Shown: positions 44,694 to 54,451, numbered from the stretch's first letter. The stretch is 64,000 nt of DNA from Companilactobacillus metriopterae (GCF_004117915.1 NZ_RSTD01000001.1:1-64000), one strand, 5' to 3'. Translations and numbers: made by a program. The notes: generated by a model not told the origin, from the letters alone.

Positions 44694-45197
44694 TTATAGC
44701 ATTTCAAAATATTTATCTAAGTAGATTTTATTAGCGATGGCGGTTATTACATTTTGTAACATTATCTTTTCTTCAGGTTCATTAGAGCTATCAAATTCGC
44801 TTAATTTTTGTCGTGAAAATACTTTATTTAATATATCAATTAGCTCTGAACAAAAATATTCATATGATTCTTGAACATTATGAGTATCTGCCTGAACAGA
44901 TAACAACTTATTGATGTCTTCTAGAGAAAGAACTACCTTTGAAATCGCAATAAAGAATAAAATTACGATTTGATCTCTGGAGTACTGCTTTTTAATAGGA
45001 CTATCTATTAATTTTTTCTTTACGTAGTTACTGATCATTGAATTAGTAATAGTAACATCACCCAGTGGTTCCAGATATTCATTTAAATACTTAACAGTTT
45101 GTTCGAGATATAGGCCAACATTAGGAATCTCTTTATAACTTGGTAATGTAAAGTTTTTGATAGAATCAGCGATAGTTTTTTGCGACTTTTCGTCCAT
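44694..45197 (-). CDS. DUF1836 domain protein
   Basis: This 167-residue protein has the DUF1836 pattern: FTLPSYKEIPNVGLYLEQTV at the N-terminus, and a MerR-like helix VTITNSMISNYVKKKLI followed by KQYSRDQIVILFFI. It resembles winged-helix regulators and may bind DNA. It is divergent from a DegV-type gene. The pairing of DUF1836 with DegV occurs elsewhere in lactobacilli, but a functional link is unproven. Confidence 0.8.
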   Translation of the reverse strand: MDEKSQKTIADSIKNFTLPSYKEIPNVGLYLEQTVKYLNEYLEPLGDVTITNSMISNYVKKKLIDSPIKKQYSRDQIVILFFIAISKVVLSLEDINKLLSVQADTHNVQESYEYFCSELIDILNKVFSRQKLSEFDSSNEPEEKIMLQNVITAIANKIYLDKYFEML

Positions 45198-45335
45198 GTA
45201 TTTACACCTTCTTGAGTATAAATTATATAAGATACGTTCATAAAGTTCAAATTAGTTTCTTAAAAGTATTTATGAAACTTTTGACAGGTTTTTGAAAAAC
45301 CGATAGAATATAGAAAAACGGTGAAGGTGTTTACT

Positions 45336-46166
45336 ATGACATTTAGAATTATTTCAGATTCCTCATCAGATGTTAGAAATTTAGATAATAAATTATATAA
45401 ACAGGTCCCTTTAACAATTATTGCAGATGATGTTGAGTATAAAGATAATCAAGAATTAGATATTAAAAAAATGCAGATGAGTCTTTCAAATGCAAAAAAC
45501 TCAGGAACTTCGTGTCCTAATATTGACGAGTGGATGACAACTTTTGAGGGTGCAGATAGTATATTTGTGGTGACTATCACCAGTCAACTATCTGGGAGCT
45601 ATTCATCAGCTGTACAAGCAGCTGAAATCTTCAAAGAAAAAAATCCTAACATTAATATTAAGGTGATAGATTCAAAATCGACAGGACCGGAAATGGGTCT
45701 AATCATTGAAAAGTTAGATCAAATGATTGAAGAAGGACTATCATTTCAAGAAATTGCAGATAATATCACTGAATACCAGAAAAAAACAAGATTGCTCGCA
45801 GCTTTGAGTTCTTTGGATAATATGGCAAAGAATGGTCGTGTTAATTCTGCGATCGCTAAGTGTGCTAAACTTTTAAATATTAAGATTATAATTACCGCTA
45901 GTTCAGAAGGAAAGTTAGAACTTATTACTAAAGTAAGAAGCCAAAAGAAATTTTTAAATACATTGCTAGAACAAATGAACTCCAATGGCTACTCAGGTGG
46001 AAAAGTAAAAGTTAACCATGTAAATAATCCAATTTTAGCTGAAAGTATACAATCATTGATTAATCAAAATTATCCGCAAGCGATTGTTGAAATAACTCCT
46101 TGCCAAGGATTGTGTAGCTATTATGCTGAAGATGGTGGAATTTTAATTGGATACGAATTGAAATAA
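45336..46166 (+). CDS. DegV-family fatty acid-binding protein
   Basis: This 276-residue protein binds fatty acids and may deliver them to the FakA kinase (FakB role). It has the motifs RIISDSSSDV, VTITSQLSGSYSSA and the helix LDNMAKNGRVNSA. I start at ATG rather than the GTG 15 bases earlier, because GAAGGTG lies between. fakA is not in the window. Confidence 0.88.
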   Translation: MTFRIISDSSSDVRNLDNKLYKQVPLTIIADDVEYKDNQELDIKKMQMSLSNAKNSGTSCPNIDEWMTTFEGADSIFVVTITSQLSGSYSSAVQAAEIFKEKNPNINIKVIDSKSTGPEMGLIIEKLDQMIEEGLSFQEIADNITEYQKKTRLLAALSSLDNMAKNGRVNSAIAKCAKLLNIKIIITASSEGKLELITKVRSQKKFLNTLLEQMNSNGYSGGKVKVNHVNNPILAESIQSLINQNYPQAIVEITPCQGLCSYYAEDGGILIGYELK

Positions 46167-46213
46167 TTGTAAAAAAAGTTTACCCTAAGCTTAATAATTT
46201 GGGGGTGTTTTTT

Positions 46214-46750
46214 ATGGAGTATTACAAAGTATCCGAAGATATAACTCTAAAGAGTCTTGATATTTCTCAGGCGGAAGAAATATATAATGCAGTAGATGAA
46301 AGCAGAGATACTCTTGATGAATGGTTAAGTTGGGTAGAAAAAACTAAATCTATTGAAGATGAAAAAAATTCAATTAATATGTTATCTGAAAAATTATCCA
46401 ACAGGGAATTATGGTTAATGGTTATTTATTATCAAGATAAATTAGTTGGAATGATTGATATACATAATATTCTTGATGAACATCATCGAGGTGAAATTGG
46501 TTATTGGCTTAGTGATAAGTATTCCCATAGGGGCATTATGCATAATTCTCTCAAAAAAACGATAGATGTAGCATTTAATAATTTGGGAATCCATCGTTTG
46601 GATTTGCTTGCTGATATCGATAACCACCCCAGTCGAGCTGTGGCAAAAAGTGCTGGATTCACAGAAGAAACAGTACTCAAAGATTACTTGTTTAACAAAG
46701 GAACATATCGTGATGTGGTGCTGTACTATCTAATAAATCCCGAAAATTAA
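46214..46750 (+). CDS. GNAT acetyltransferase (RimJ/RimL type)
   Basis: This 178-residue acetyltransferase of the RimL group may modify a protein N-terminus. Visible parts are ESRDTLDEWLSWVEKTKS, GEIGYWLSDKYSHRGIM and HRLDLLADIDNHPSRAVAKS, containing the acetyl-CoA site. The start is ATG behind GGGGGTG. It has its own strong terminator. Confidence 0.88.
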   Translation: MEYYKVSEDITLKSLDISQAEEIYNAVDESRDTLDEWLSWVEKTKSIEDEKNSINMLSEKLSNRELWLMVIYYQDKLVGMIDIHNILDEHHRGEIGYWLSDKYSHRGIMHNSLKKTIDVAFNNLGIHRLDLLADIDNHPSRAVAKSAGFTEETVLKDYLFNKGTYRDVVLYYLINPEN

Positions 46751-46784
46751 CAACTATATCTTTATCGGTGTAGTTGTTTTTTAT
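46749..46784 (+). terminator. Terminator of the GNAT gene
   Basis: AACAACTATATC pairs with GGTGTAGTTGTT over twelve positions, two of them G-U, with a six-base loop and T6. Confidence 0.8.
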
Positions 46785-46847
46785 TTGCCTTGTATTATTA
46801 TATTTATAACATTGCAATTAAATTTACATTGGGGAGAATTTGATTAC

Positions 46848-47626
46848 ATGATAGATTTCATAAAAAAAGAAGCATCCTGTTGCTTGTTTCCGGTATTGTT
46901 ATTTGGTGCAATGTTCGTAACTAAGTATGTTCATATTCCACATTTATATAGATATGACTTGTTGCTAATTTTAGCAATTATATTCCAAATTGCCTTAATA
47001 GTAACAGGTTACGAAACCTGGCAAGAAGTGAAAGTGATTTTAATATTTCATGTGGTGGGTTTGATACTAGAGATATTTAAAACGTCTATTGGAATGTGGG
47101 CATATCCAGAACCTGCCTATACTAAAATATTAGGAGTGCCTTTGTATAGCGGATTTATGTACTCTAGTGTTGGTAGTTATATTTTTCGTGCATGGAAGGT
47201 ATTTGATTTACAATTTGAAAGTTGGCCAAAAAAATTATCTGTAGTTGTGTTGTGTATGTGTTGTGTATTGCAATTTACTTAAACTTTTTTACCCATCACT
47301 TTATATGGGATTTAAGGTACATAATTATAGCAGCTACGGTAATTATTTTTTGGAAAACCAAAGTATTTTTTGAACTTAAAGATAGAGTTCATTATATGTA
47401 CATGAATATGGCATTCTTATTTATTGGGATAGCTTTGTGGGTAGCTGAAAATATTTCAACATTTTTTTCTGCTTGGAAGTATCCAAATCAGAGAATGGGT
47501 TGGCACTTGGTAGGTTTGGGTAAAATATCCAGCTGGGGATTGCTAGTTATTCTTAGTATCGCATTAGTTTATTATAGTATTGAAAAACACGGGGATTGGG
47601 GTATTAAAAATGTCAGAAAATTATGA
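46848..47626 (+). pseudogene. DUF817 membrane protein gene with a frameshift at A7
   Basis: The first frame (SCCLFPVLLFGAMFVTK ... YSSVGSYIFRAWKVFDLQFE) and the second (YLNFFTHHFIWDLRYIIIAA ... AWKYPNQRMGWHLVGLGKIS) are the two halves of one DUF817 protein. They are joined at seven A (47228-47234), after SWPKK. One more A would give a single membrane protein of about 260 residues, normal for the family. It may be a sequencing error, slippage or a real mutation. The family function is unknown. Confidence 0.75.
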
Positions 47627-47894
47627 TGAACAAAAATATTTAGCGTTTCAATTAATAGGGATGCTAACTGAAAAGAATGAAGAACCATTACGTGAACTGT
47701 TAGGAGAATTCTATACTGGCAACATCAACGGAGCAACATTTCTCTTACAAGTTGGCAAATGTATGAAAGAAAATAAAATATCTTTAAGTGATGAAAAATC
47801 TGCAGAGTTATCTAAATTAGTTAAATTAATTGGAAAAGATAATCAAGATGCCGCTACCCAAAGAGGATTAGCGGGATTAGGGTTATTTTTATAG
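47610..47894 (+). CDS. Small protein of unknown function
   Basis: This 94-residue protein starts at ATG inside the 3' end of the DUF817 gene, with GGGGATTGGGG before it. It is helical and charged at the front (SENYDEQKYLAFQLIGMLTE) and ends in the glycine-rich GLAGLGLFL. Small immunity-like proteins can look like this, but I do not recognise it. It is probably co-transcribed with DUF817. A terminator follows. Confidence 0.55.
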   Translation: MSENYDEQKYLAFQLIGMLTEKNEEPLRELLGEFYTGNINGATFLLQVGKCMKENKISLSDEKSAELSKLVKLIGKDNQDAATQRGLAGLGLFL

Positions 47895-47913
47895 TGATTA
47901 TATTTTGCTTTTA

Positions 47914-47952
47914 AAAAACTAGCCTACGTAATTAAACGTAGGCTAGTTTTTA
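47914..47952. terminator. Bidirectional terminator
   Basis: AAACTAGCCTACGT/ACGTAGGCTAGTTT is a perfect stem with a six-base loop. It serves the small protein gene and aspD. Confidence 0.92.
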
Positions 47953-49530
47953 TTTAGAATTGTATTCATCATGATATTCTTTCAATAGCTTAAGAATACT
48001 ATCTCCAATAATTTTATAGTCTTTGGTTGGCAAGTTAGCTTGAGATACTCTTAGATTTCCATCACTTGTACCAAATCCAACTCCATCCATTAATACTACA
48101 CCGTTTTTACTAGCAAGATTAATAAGAAAATCTGCTTCTTCAAAGTTATCCTCTAAATATATGGCAAAGTCATTACCATATATATTTTGAGCTATTTTGT
48201 AGATATCAATTAATGAATAGTATCTAGAATTATCACTACAACTGTCTTTTTTTATATTTAAAGAGTCGTGTAAATCATTGTATCTTTGCTTTACTATTTT
48301 CTTGGATTCTTCAATATAAATATCATTATTCTCTTCTAACAGATGAGTCATACTAAATAGTACTTCCATAATTTGTTGAGGGGTCGACAGACCTGCTGTA
48401 TGGGATAAACTTACAGATCTAGAATCTGCAACAATACGATAGATAAAACTAAATTTTTCTGGAGTTAAACTTATTTTTGAGTATCTTTCGGTTAATTCAT
48501 TTTTATCAGTATTGGGCAAATCATTTATTAGTTTGTCAAAAACATTATTTTGGTTAGCAGCTATTAATCCAACACGCCAACCTGTCGCCCCATATAGTTT
48601 AGAGTATGAATATACTAGTAAGGTGTTATAAGGAGCTACACTATATATGGATTGAAAATCATTAACAAATGTTCCGTACACATCATCAGTAATAATCATT
48701 AAATCTGGACGTTTTTTAATAACTTCTTGAATCTCGGCAAGTGAATCAGGACTTAGAGATTTTGAACCAGGATTACTTGGATTTACTACTATAAAAGCTT
48801 TAATATCAGGATTTAAAAGTTTATCTATCTCATCTTTTGAAATTGCCCAATTATCTTCTTCTGAAGAGTTCAAATCTACTTCTACCATTTGATAATCATG
48901 TAGAGTGGGAATTTCTATATACGGTGTAAAAATAGGTGTATTAATAGCAATTTTGTCACCAGCTTTAATTAATTTATTTTCTTTTAAAGATGCAAAAATA
49001 TATACAATAGCAGCAGTTCCACCCTCTGTTGGGAATATCTCGGTACTTTCAGCTAATTCTTCACTGTTATACAGAGCGCTCTGTAGGAACTGATTCAAAA
49101 TTACTTTAGTATTTTTTAAAATAATATTTGGTTCAGGATAGTTATTTCCAATAACACCATCTGCAAGTTCTTTGACGAATTCGTCAGTATTTAAGTGTAA
49201 TCTATTTTTTGCGTAATTTAGTGTTTGAATAAGAAAAGAGTCAATGTTGTTTTTTGAATTTAAAAACTTTAAAAAACGACTAGTAATATCTTTTTTTTCA
49301 ATGTATCCAGCTAGATCGCCAACATTCATTGTTCTTTCGGATTCTAAAATTCCAAATTCAACTAATCTATTAAAAGCCAAGCGAGCCTTCTTGTTTATCC
49401 AATTAGGGTTTCCTCTTCCTGCATTTAGGAAAATATTACCTTTGGAATTATTTTTTGCTAAATCATTCATTTTGCTACTTAAAATAAACGATTCTAATTT
49501 CTCTAGTCTCTTTTCTTCAGAAATATCCAT
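47950..49530 (-). CDS. aspD: Aspartate 4-decarboxylase AspD
   Basis: AspD turns aspartate into alanine and CO2 and consumes a proton. The 526-residue PLP enzyme of the bifunctional aspartate aminotransferase/4-decarboxylase group shows LNAGRGNPNWINKKARLAF, NPSNPGSKSL and the cofactor lysine in YSYSKLYGATGWRVG. In Tetragenococcus it works with the antiporter AspT, which is not next to it here. GGAGGATTACT precedes the start. It is divergent from a Na+/H+ antiporter. Confidence 0.93.
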   Translation of the reverse strand: MDISEEKRLEKLESFILSSKMNDLAKNNSKGNIFLNAGRGNPNWINKKARLAFNRLVEFGILESERTMNVGDLAGYIEKKDITSRFLKFLNSKNNIDSFLIQTLNYAKNRLHLNTDEFVKELADGVIGNNYPEPNIILKNTKVILNQFLQSALYNSEELAESTEIFPTEGGTAAIVYIFASLKENKLIKAGDKIAINTPIFTPYIEIPTLHDYQMVEVDLNSSEEDNWAISKDEIDKLLNPDIKAFIVVNPSNPGSKSLSPDSLAEIQEVIKKRPDLMIITDDVYGTFVNDFQSIYSVAPYNTLLVYSYSKLYGATGWRVGLIAANQNNVFDKLINDLPNTDKNELTERYSKISLTPEKFSFIYRIVADSRSVSLSHTAGLSTPQQIMEVLFSMTHLLEENNDIYIEESKKIVKQRYNDLHDSLNIKKDSCSDNSRYYSLIDIYKIAQNIYGNDFAIYLEDNFEEADFLINLASKNGVVLMDGVGFGTSDGNLRVSQANLPTKDYKIIGDSILKLLKEYHDEYNSK

Positions 49531-49707
49531 AGTAATCCTCCAGAAGTTATAAACTTAGATTCATTATAGTTTAATTAAATTTATATAGTGAAATAAAAAT
49601 AAACAAATAATATAAAGAATTGTGAAAAAGGGTAGACCATCATAATTATTCTGAGTAAAATACCATGTTAGTTCAAACTTATTATTTAATTATTTAAGGA
49701 AATAAAT

Positions 49708-51756
49708 ATGACAGTTTTTTATACAGTGGCATTTTTATTAGTTGGGGTTATTGGGGCAAATATTATTCGAAGATTTGTTACCCAAATTCCCGAAGTTTTT
49801 ATACTTATAGCAACAGGGGCATTTTTATCGATTTTTCCTATTTTTCATAATTTTGAAATAGAGCCTGAGTATTTTATGTTGCTATTTATTGCTCCGTTGA
49901 TGTTCTATGACGGACAAAAGCAATCATTTGAAAAAGTGAGATCCAAATTTTGGGGAATATTTATAATGTCCGTCGTTTTAGCTTGTGTGACTGTCTTGAT
50001 TGTAGGTTTCACAGCTAATACATTTGAAGTGAAGTGGACGCTTCCATTAGCTATTGCTTTGGCAGCTATCGTTACACCAACGGATGCAATGGCTGTAAAA
50101 ACAATGACTTCTAATAGATCAGTTCCTACAGGTGTTAATGATGCTCTAGAATTGGAATCTCTTTTTAATGATGCAACAGGATTAGTGCTATTAGATCTAG
50201 CCTTATCCGTTTTATATAAAGGTAATTTCTCAGTTGTCGGTGGGATAGGACACTTCCTATTTGTTTCAATAGGTGGAATCATTGTAGGACTGATAGGTGG
50301 AATTATTCTTGTGATGGTTAGGTATAATATCAATATTCATGGGGATAATCCTGAGTTAATTACGATCCCTATTAGTTTATTAACACCATTTTTTATATAT
50401 TTATTAGCTGAATATTTCGGCGTATCAGGTATCTTAGCTGTAGTTGCTACAGGTATAGAGCACAATTGGGAGTCAGATAGGTTGAAACTTACTTCTACAA
50501 ATGTTCAATTAACAACAAAAACAATCTGGTCTGTTATAACAGATATCCTGAATGATATGGTCTTCTTGATATTAGGATTGGCACTACCTAGTATATGGAA
50601 AAACTTTGAAAAAATAGGTTTTAGAGAGATTTTAAGTATGCTATTGGTAAGTTTGATAATTTATCTGGTAATGATAACCATTAGATACTTTGGAACTTAT
50701 AGAAATGATGGTATTAAGAAAACCTTTTGGAGAAACGTTTCCAGAGAAGAGGATAGAAAGTATTCTCAAATTTTTGCAATAGGCGGAATTCACGGAACTG
50801 TTACGCTTGCTATGGCATTTTCTTTACCTAAAACCATTGGTGGACAACCATTTCCCTACAGAGAAGAACTAATTACGATTACAACATTTGTGATTATTAT
50901 TAGTATGATATTTAGTGCCATAATCTTTCCAATTATTCTTAAGAGTAAATCAGAGGACTATGATATCGAAGATTTAAATGATACTAGAAATAAAATGGTC
51001 GATTACGCTATTTTACAAATGAGATCAACAATAGAAGATCACGATATTAGAGAAAAATTGACGTATCAATTGGAAACACAGAAGAGAAATCGTACCACTC
51101 TGAATAGAAAAGATTTCAATGACAACTTTTATTTACTCTTCAACGAAACAAAGAGTTTAACGGATAGTTTTATTCATAGTGATGAGATAAATAAAAAATA
51201 TAGCCCACAAACCATTGATATTTACGATCATATTATGTATCGGTCACTAATTGAAAATAAAAGAATTCCTTTAAGAGATAGAATTCAACATATGTCTAAA
51301 GAGATAATTTGGCATACTAAACATCGGGTTATTACTAGAAGACAGCGGGAAGTCTTTAGAAATAGAAGAATTGAAAATGACCAGGAGTATGCTCAAAAAG
51401 TTTCTGAATGGACTAAAACTAGGGAAGAGCTATTATCATTAAATAATGAAGTAATTGAAGAAGTGGACAACTACTTGGATAGTGTTATGCAGGCAAGACT
51501 TGAGCAAAATAAGACTGAAAATACTCATATATTCATGGTTAGAAAAGTTATGGATCGATTCTTTAATAATGTTAAGCATGAATATCAAGCAAATAAACAG
51601 CCAATTGATAATTCCTATTACATGGAAGCTTTCCAACATGAATACAGTTTTATACAGGAGTGCTTTAATAACGGAGAAATAAATCAAGAAATATCCAGTA
51701 CCTTATTTACAGAGATAAATCAAGCACAGCTTTTACAATTACAGACAACATATTAA
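49708..51756 (+). CDS. CPA1-type Na+/H+ antiporter
   Basis: This antiporter of 682 residues has about twelve helices in its first 415 residues, with the ion-binding motif LESLFNDATGLVLLDLAL and PTDAMAVKTM. The cytosolic C-terminal region of about 260 residues (helical and charged, ending at residue 682) is longer than in minimal NhaP proteins and may be regulatory. It exchanges cytoplasmic Na+ for H+. Beside aspD this suggests a pH or salt stress locus. Confidence 0.9.
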   Translation: MTVFYTVAFLLVGVIGANIIRRFVTQIPEVFILIATGAFLSIFPIFHNFEIEPEYFMLLFIAPLMFYDGQKQSFEKVRSKFWGIFIMSVVLACVTVLIVGFTANTFEVKWTLPLAIALAAIVTPTDAMAVKTMTSNRSVPTGVNDALELESLFNDATGLVLLDLALSVLYKGNFSVVGGIGHFLFVSIGGIIVGLIGGIILVMVRYNINIHGDNPELITIPISLLTPFFIYLLAEYFGVSGILAVVATGIEHNWESDRLKLTSTNVQLTTKTIWSVITDILNDMVFLILGLALPSIWKNFEKIGFREILSMLLVSLIIYLVMITIRYFGTYRNDGIKKTFWRNVSREEDRKYSQIFAIGGIHGTVTLAMAFSLPKTIGGQPFPYREELITITTFVIIISMIFSAIIFPIILKSKSEDYDIEDLNDTRNKMVDYAILQMRSTIEDHDIREKLTYQLETQKRNRTTLNRKDFNDNFYLLFNETKSLTDSFIHSDEINKKYSPQTIDIYDHIMYRSLIENKRIPLRDRIQHMSKEIIWHTKHRVITRRQREVFRNRRIENDQEYAQKVSEWTKTREELLSLNNEVIEEVDNYLDSVMQARLEQNKTENTHIFMVRKVMDRFFNNVKHEYQANKQPIDNSYYMEAFQHEYSFIQECFNNGEINQEISSTLFTEINQAQLLQLQTTY

Positions 51757-51791
51757 AAAAAAGTAACGACATCAGTCGTTACTTCTTTTTA
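51755..51791. terminator. Bidirectional terminator
   Basis: AAGTAACGAC/GTCGTTACTT with an ATCA loop lies between the antiporter gene and the converging monooxygenase-like gene. Confidence 0.9.
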
Positions 51792-52445
51792 TTTACTTTG
51801 ATAAAATAATCCACCTTTATTTGCAAGGTTATTGGGTTTTAATTCATAAAGTTGTTTTTCTAAGACAATATTTTTAGTTCCAGAAATATATTTTTTAAAG
51901 TGATCAGTCTCTAAATGTTTCAGATATGCTTCGTTGTCTTGGTAAATTTCAAAGAATATCCATTTTGATGGATCATCCTTAAGAGAGCCAGCGTACATAA
52001 GAAAAACGCCAGATTCTACTTCTACCGCAGTTTTCATTTCTTCGAAAACGATATTTTTGAATATATCAGCATTAGCAGTGTCAATTTTTATTTTAGCTAA
52101 TCTTACTGAAGTTTGCGCATTGTAAAGTTCTTGAATAGGAGCTTTCTTTTCTGTCAGAAGTTCGGGATCAAGTTCGAATATCTCATGTCGATCAATATTT
52201 GAATTTTTGGAAAATTCAGCAAACTTTTTAAAGTATTCAGAATTGGCATGCTTAATGTATGAATCGTTATCTTCATAAATTTCTAAAACAAAATTATCAG
52301 TAACGTCATTTGTATCGTGTGCAGATAGTAGAGTTTTGGTGCCTGACTCTAGTTTGATTGCTGATTCTATATTAATTTTGCCTAGATTGTTAAATTCATC
52401 AATGTTATTTAAGTCTGTTCTCAAATTAAATATTCTAAATATCAT
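51789..52445 (-). CDS. Tandem antibiotic biosynthesis monooxygenase-like protein
   Basis: Two ABM-type domains are fused in 218 residues: residues 1-105 (FVLEIYEDNDSYIKHANSEY) and about 113-212 (IFFEIYQDNEAYLKHLETDH). The repeat is clear. ABM domains often act as cofactor-free oxygenases or heme/quinol-binding proteins, and the reaction here is unknown. It lies two bases behind the amidohydrolase gene, so the two are co-translated. Confidence 0.85.
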   Translation of the reverse strand: MIFRIFNLRTDLNNIDEFNNLGKINIESAIKLESGTKTLLSAHDTNDVTDNFVLEIYEDNDSYIKHANSEYFKKFAEFSKNSNIDRHEIFELDPELLTEKKAPIQELYNAQTSVRLAKIKIDTANADIFKNIVFEEMKTAVEVESGVFLMYAGSLKDDPSKWIFFEIYQDNEAYLKHLETDHFKKYISGTKNIVLEKQLYELKPNNLANKGGLFYQSK

Positions 52446-52447
52446 TA

Positions 52448-53362
52448 CTACTCTCCAAAGATTTTTTCAAAATTGCCTTGATAAATTAGTTCTTTATCTG
52501 AGTCACTGATTTTCATCTCATTAATTGCAGAGATTATCTCCTCAGTATCTCCTTCATCAGGAATTCCAAATGGTGCGTCGGTACCAAATAACATGTGATC
52601 CGCACCAAAGTAACTTACTGCCAATTCCAGAGCCTTTGTATTACCAAGTATTGCAGTATCAACATAGAATTTCTTGAAATCTTCTGCTTGATCTGGCGGT
52701 AAGATATTATCAATTCTGCCTGCAAAGAAAGGAATCATTGCACCCGCATGATGAACAATTATTTTTAAATTAGGAAACTTTTGGAATATGCCAGCTTGAA
52801 CAATTTGAAGCATTGCCTGTGATAGTTCATATTCCCAGCTGAAAACGATATTATTGTCGGGTTTTCTAGAATCAAAAACTGGATGTAGAAGAATAGGGAT
52901 GTCTAATTTACTAGCAGTTTCAAAGATAGGTAGAAAATCTGTGTCAGCGATACTTTTACCTAAAGCACGAGTGAATAATTGAATACCAATTAATTCAGAT
53001 GATTTGGCAATGTCATCTTTCATGATATCAAGAGAAGCATCGATATTATTCATCGGTAGCATAGCTATACCGGCAGTAAATAAATCACCGTTTTCAGATA
53101 CTAAATTGGAAATTTCTTTATTTGCTTCAATACATAATTTGGCAGATTTATCAGCATCTACGTAATCTTCAGGATTTACGTTAACTGCAGAAATAACTTG
53201 TTTAACATCTATAGGAAAGTTAGTACGACGATTTTTAATATCAGATAACAATTCTTTTTGTTTGATAAAAGGATATTGTTTTGGAATTGTGCTATCAATT
53301 TCTAACATCTCTTTATAAAATTTTTCTGGTAATACATGAGCGAATACGTCTATTTTAGTCAT
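52448..53362 (-). CDS. Amidohydrolase-2 family protein (ACMSD/decarboxylase-like)
   Basis: This 304-residue TIM-barrel protein belongs to the ACMSD/gamma-resorcylate decarboxylase group. The expected HxH at the first strand reads IDVFAHVLP, so the first metal histidine is replaced by Phe. Later ligands are visible in ILLHPV, VHHAGAM and MLFGTDAPFG. It may still bind one metal or have lost activity. It sits between a quorum-type regulator and the ABM gene. Confidence 0.85.
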   Translation of the reverse strand: MTKIDVFAHVLPEKFYKEMLEIDSTIPKQYPFIKQKELLSDIKNRRTNFPIDVKQVISAVNVNPEDYVDADKSAKLCIEANKEISNLVSENGDLFTAGIAMLPMNNIDASLDIMKDDIAKSSELIGIQLFTRALGKSIADTDFLPIFETASKLDIPILLHPVFDSRKPDNNIVFSWEYELSQAMLQIVQAGIFQKFPNLKIIVHHAGAMIPFFAGRIDNILPPDQAEDFKKFYVDTAILGNTKALELAVSYFGADHMLFGTDAPFGIPDEGDTEEIISAINEMKISDSDKELIYQGNFEKIFGE

Positions 53363-53405
53363 GATATCTCCTTTTGTTATGAGTTAATATTAACATTTTT
53401 AAAAT

Positions 53406-54350
53406 TTAAATTTGATCTATCAATTGAATATTTTTTTGTAGTATTTGAAGATTTTCTTTTTTCTTTAAAGCAATTAATAACAGATTAAAAAAGTGAGTAC
53501 TGTTAGTAGAATAAGAAAGATACATAGATTTTATGTAGGATTTTTCAGCGAGTGGATACCTTCTCTGAATATAATATATTTCACCTAGTTCAAAAAGAAT
53601 TTCTGCGGATCTATAAATTGTTTTTTGTTCAGACTCAAATTCAAGACCTTTTATTGCTATATCGATGGCATTAGAATATTTTTTTAACTCTTTAGAATTT
53701 TTACAGTAATTATAGTAAATTGTGCCTAAAATGTCGGATGACAATTGCAGTTTTATATTTTCTATATTTTCACATGCAATTTTGAAAAGTATTTCTGCTG
53801 ATTTGTAATTTTTTAATAAGTAATAGCAACTGGCTGCACCAGCCAAAAGGATAGTTTCTATTTTAGAGTAATAATTTTTGTGTTTAGGAAGATCTAGTAA
53901 ATTAGAAAAGGAAGTTGGGTTAGTTTCTTGAAGAGCAATTCTGTATATTTCCAGAGCCTTTTCAAAATTTTTCTGGTAATAGTTAGTATAGATACCTTTG
54001 TAGCTTAAAAAGTTTTGCTTATTCATAGAATTTGTACAACATTTTTGAAAAATATCATCGGTCAAATACTGAGACATATCTTTGTAATTTCGGTTGTTAA
54101 CTAAAAACTCCAATTTAGTAAAAACAGAATCTAAAAATAGTTCTTTGTTTTCATAAAATTTTTCTTCTTTAAAAGATTCAATGGAAACTCCCAGACGTGA
54201 GCTGAGTTTATTTATCATCTCAACAGATGGAACTCTCTGCCCTTTTTCTATTAAACTTATTTCCCCTTGTGAACATATTCCTTGTGCAAGGTCAGATTGT
54301 GTTAGTGCCAGTTTTTTTCTATAAAAAACAATTCTAGATCCAATATCCAT
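53406..54350 (-). CDS. HTH-XRE/TPR regulator (Rgg/PlcR-like)
   Basis: This 314-residue regulator has an N-terminal Cro-type HTH (LTQSDLAQGICSQGEISLIEK) cited here as LAQGICSQGEISLIEKGQR and a long helical C-terminal part with TPR-like repeats, for example LFELGEIYYIQRRYPLAEKS. This is the build of peptide-sensing RRNPP proteins, but no pheromone gene is visible beside it. The start is ATG with AGAAGGG upstream. It is 43 bases before the amidohydrolase gene and may control that pair. Confidence 0.82.
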   Translation of the reverse strand: MDIGSRIVFYRKKLALTQSDLAQGICSQGEISLIEKGQRVPSVEMINKLSSRLGVSIESFKEEKFYENKELFLDSVFTKLEFLVNNRNYKDMSQYLTDDIFQKCCTNSMNKQNFLSYKGIYTNYYQKNFEKALEIYRIALQETNPTSFSNLLDLPKHKNYYSKIETILLAGAASCYYLLKNYKSAEILFKIACENIENIKLQLSSDILGTIYYNYCKNSKELKKYSNAIDIAIKGLEFESEQKTIYRSAEILFELGEIYYIQRRYPLAEKSYIKSMYLSYSTNSTHFFNLLLIALKKKENLQILQKNIQLIDQI

Positions 54351-54451
54351 GGTAATCCCTTCTAAATATAACAATAGTAATATGATAGATTGTAACACCG
54401 CAATTATAATAATGATTACATACTCATAATATTTATTGTTTGGAGAGTAAT

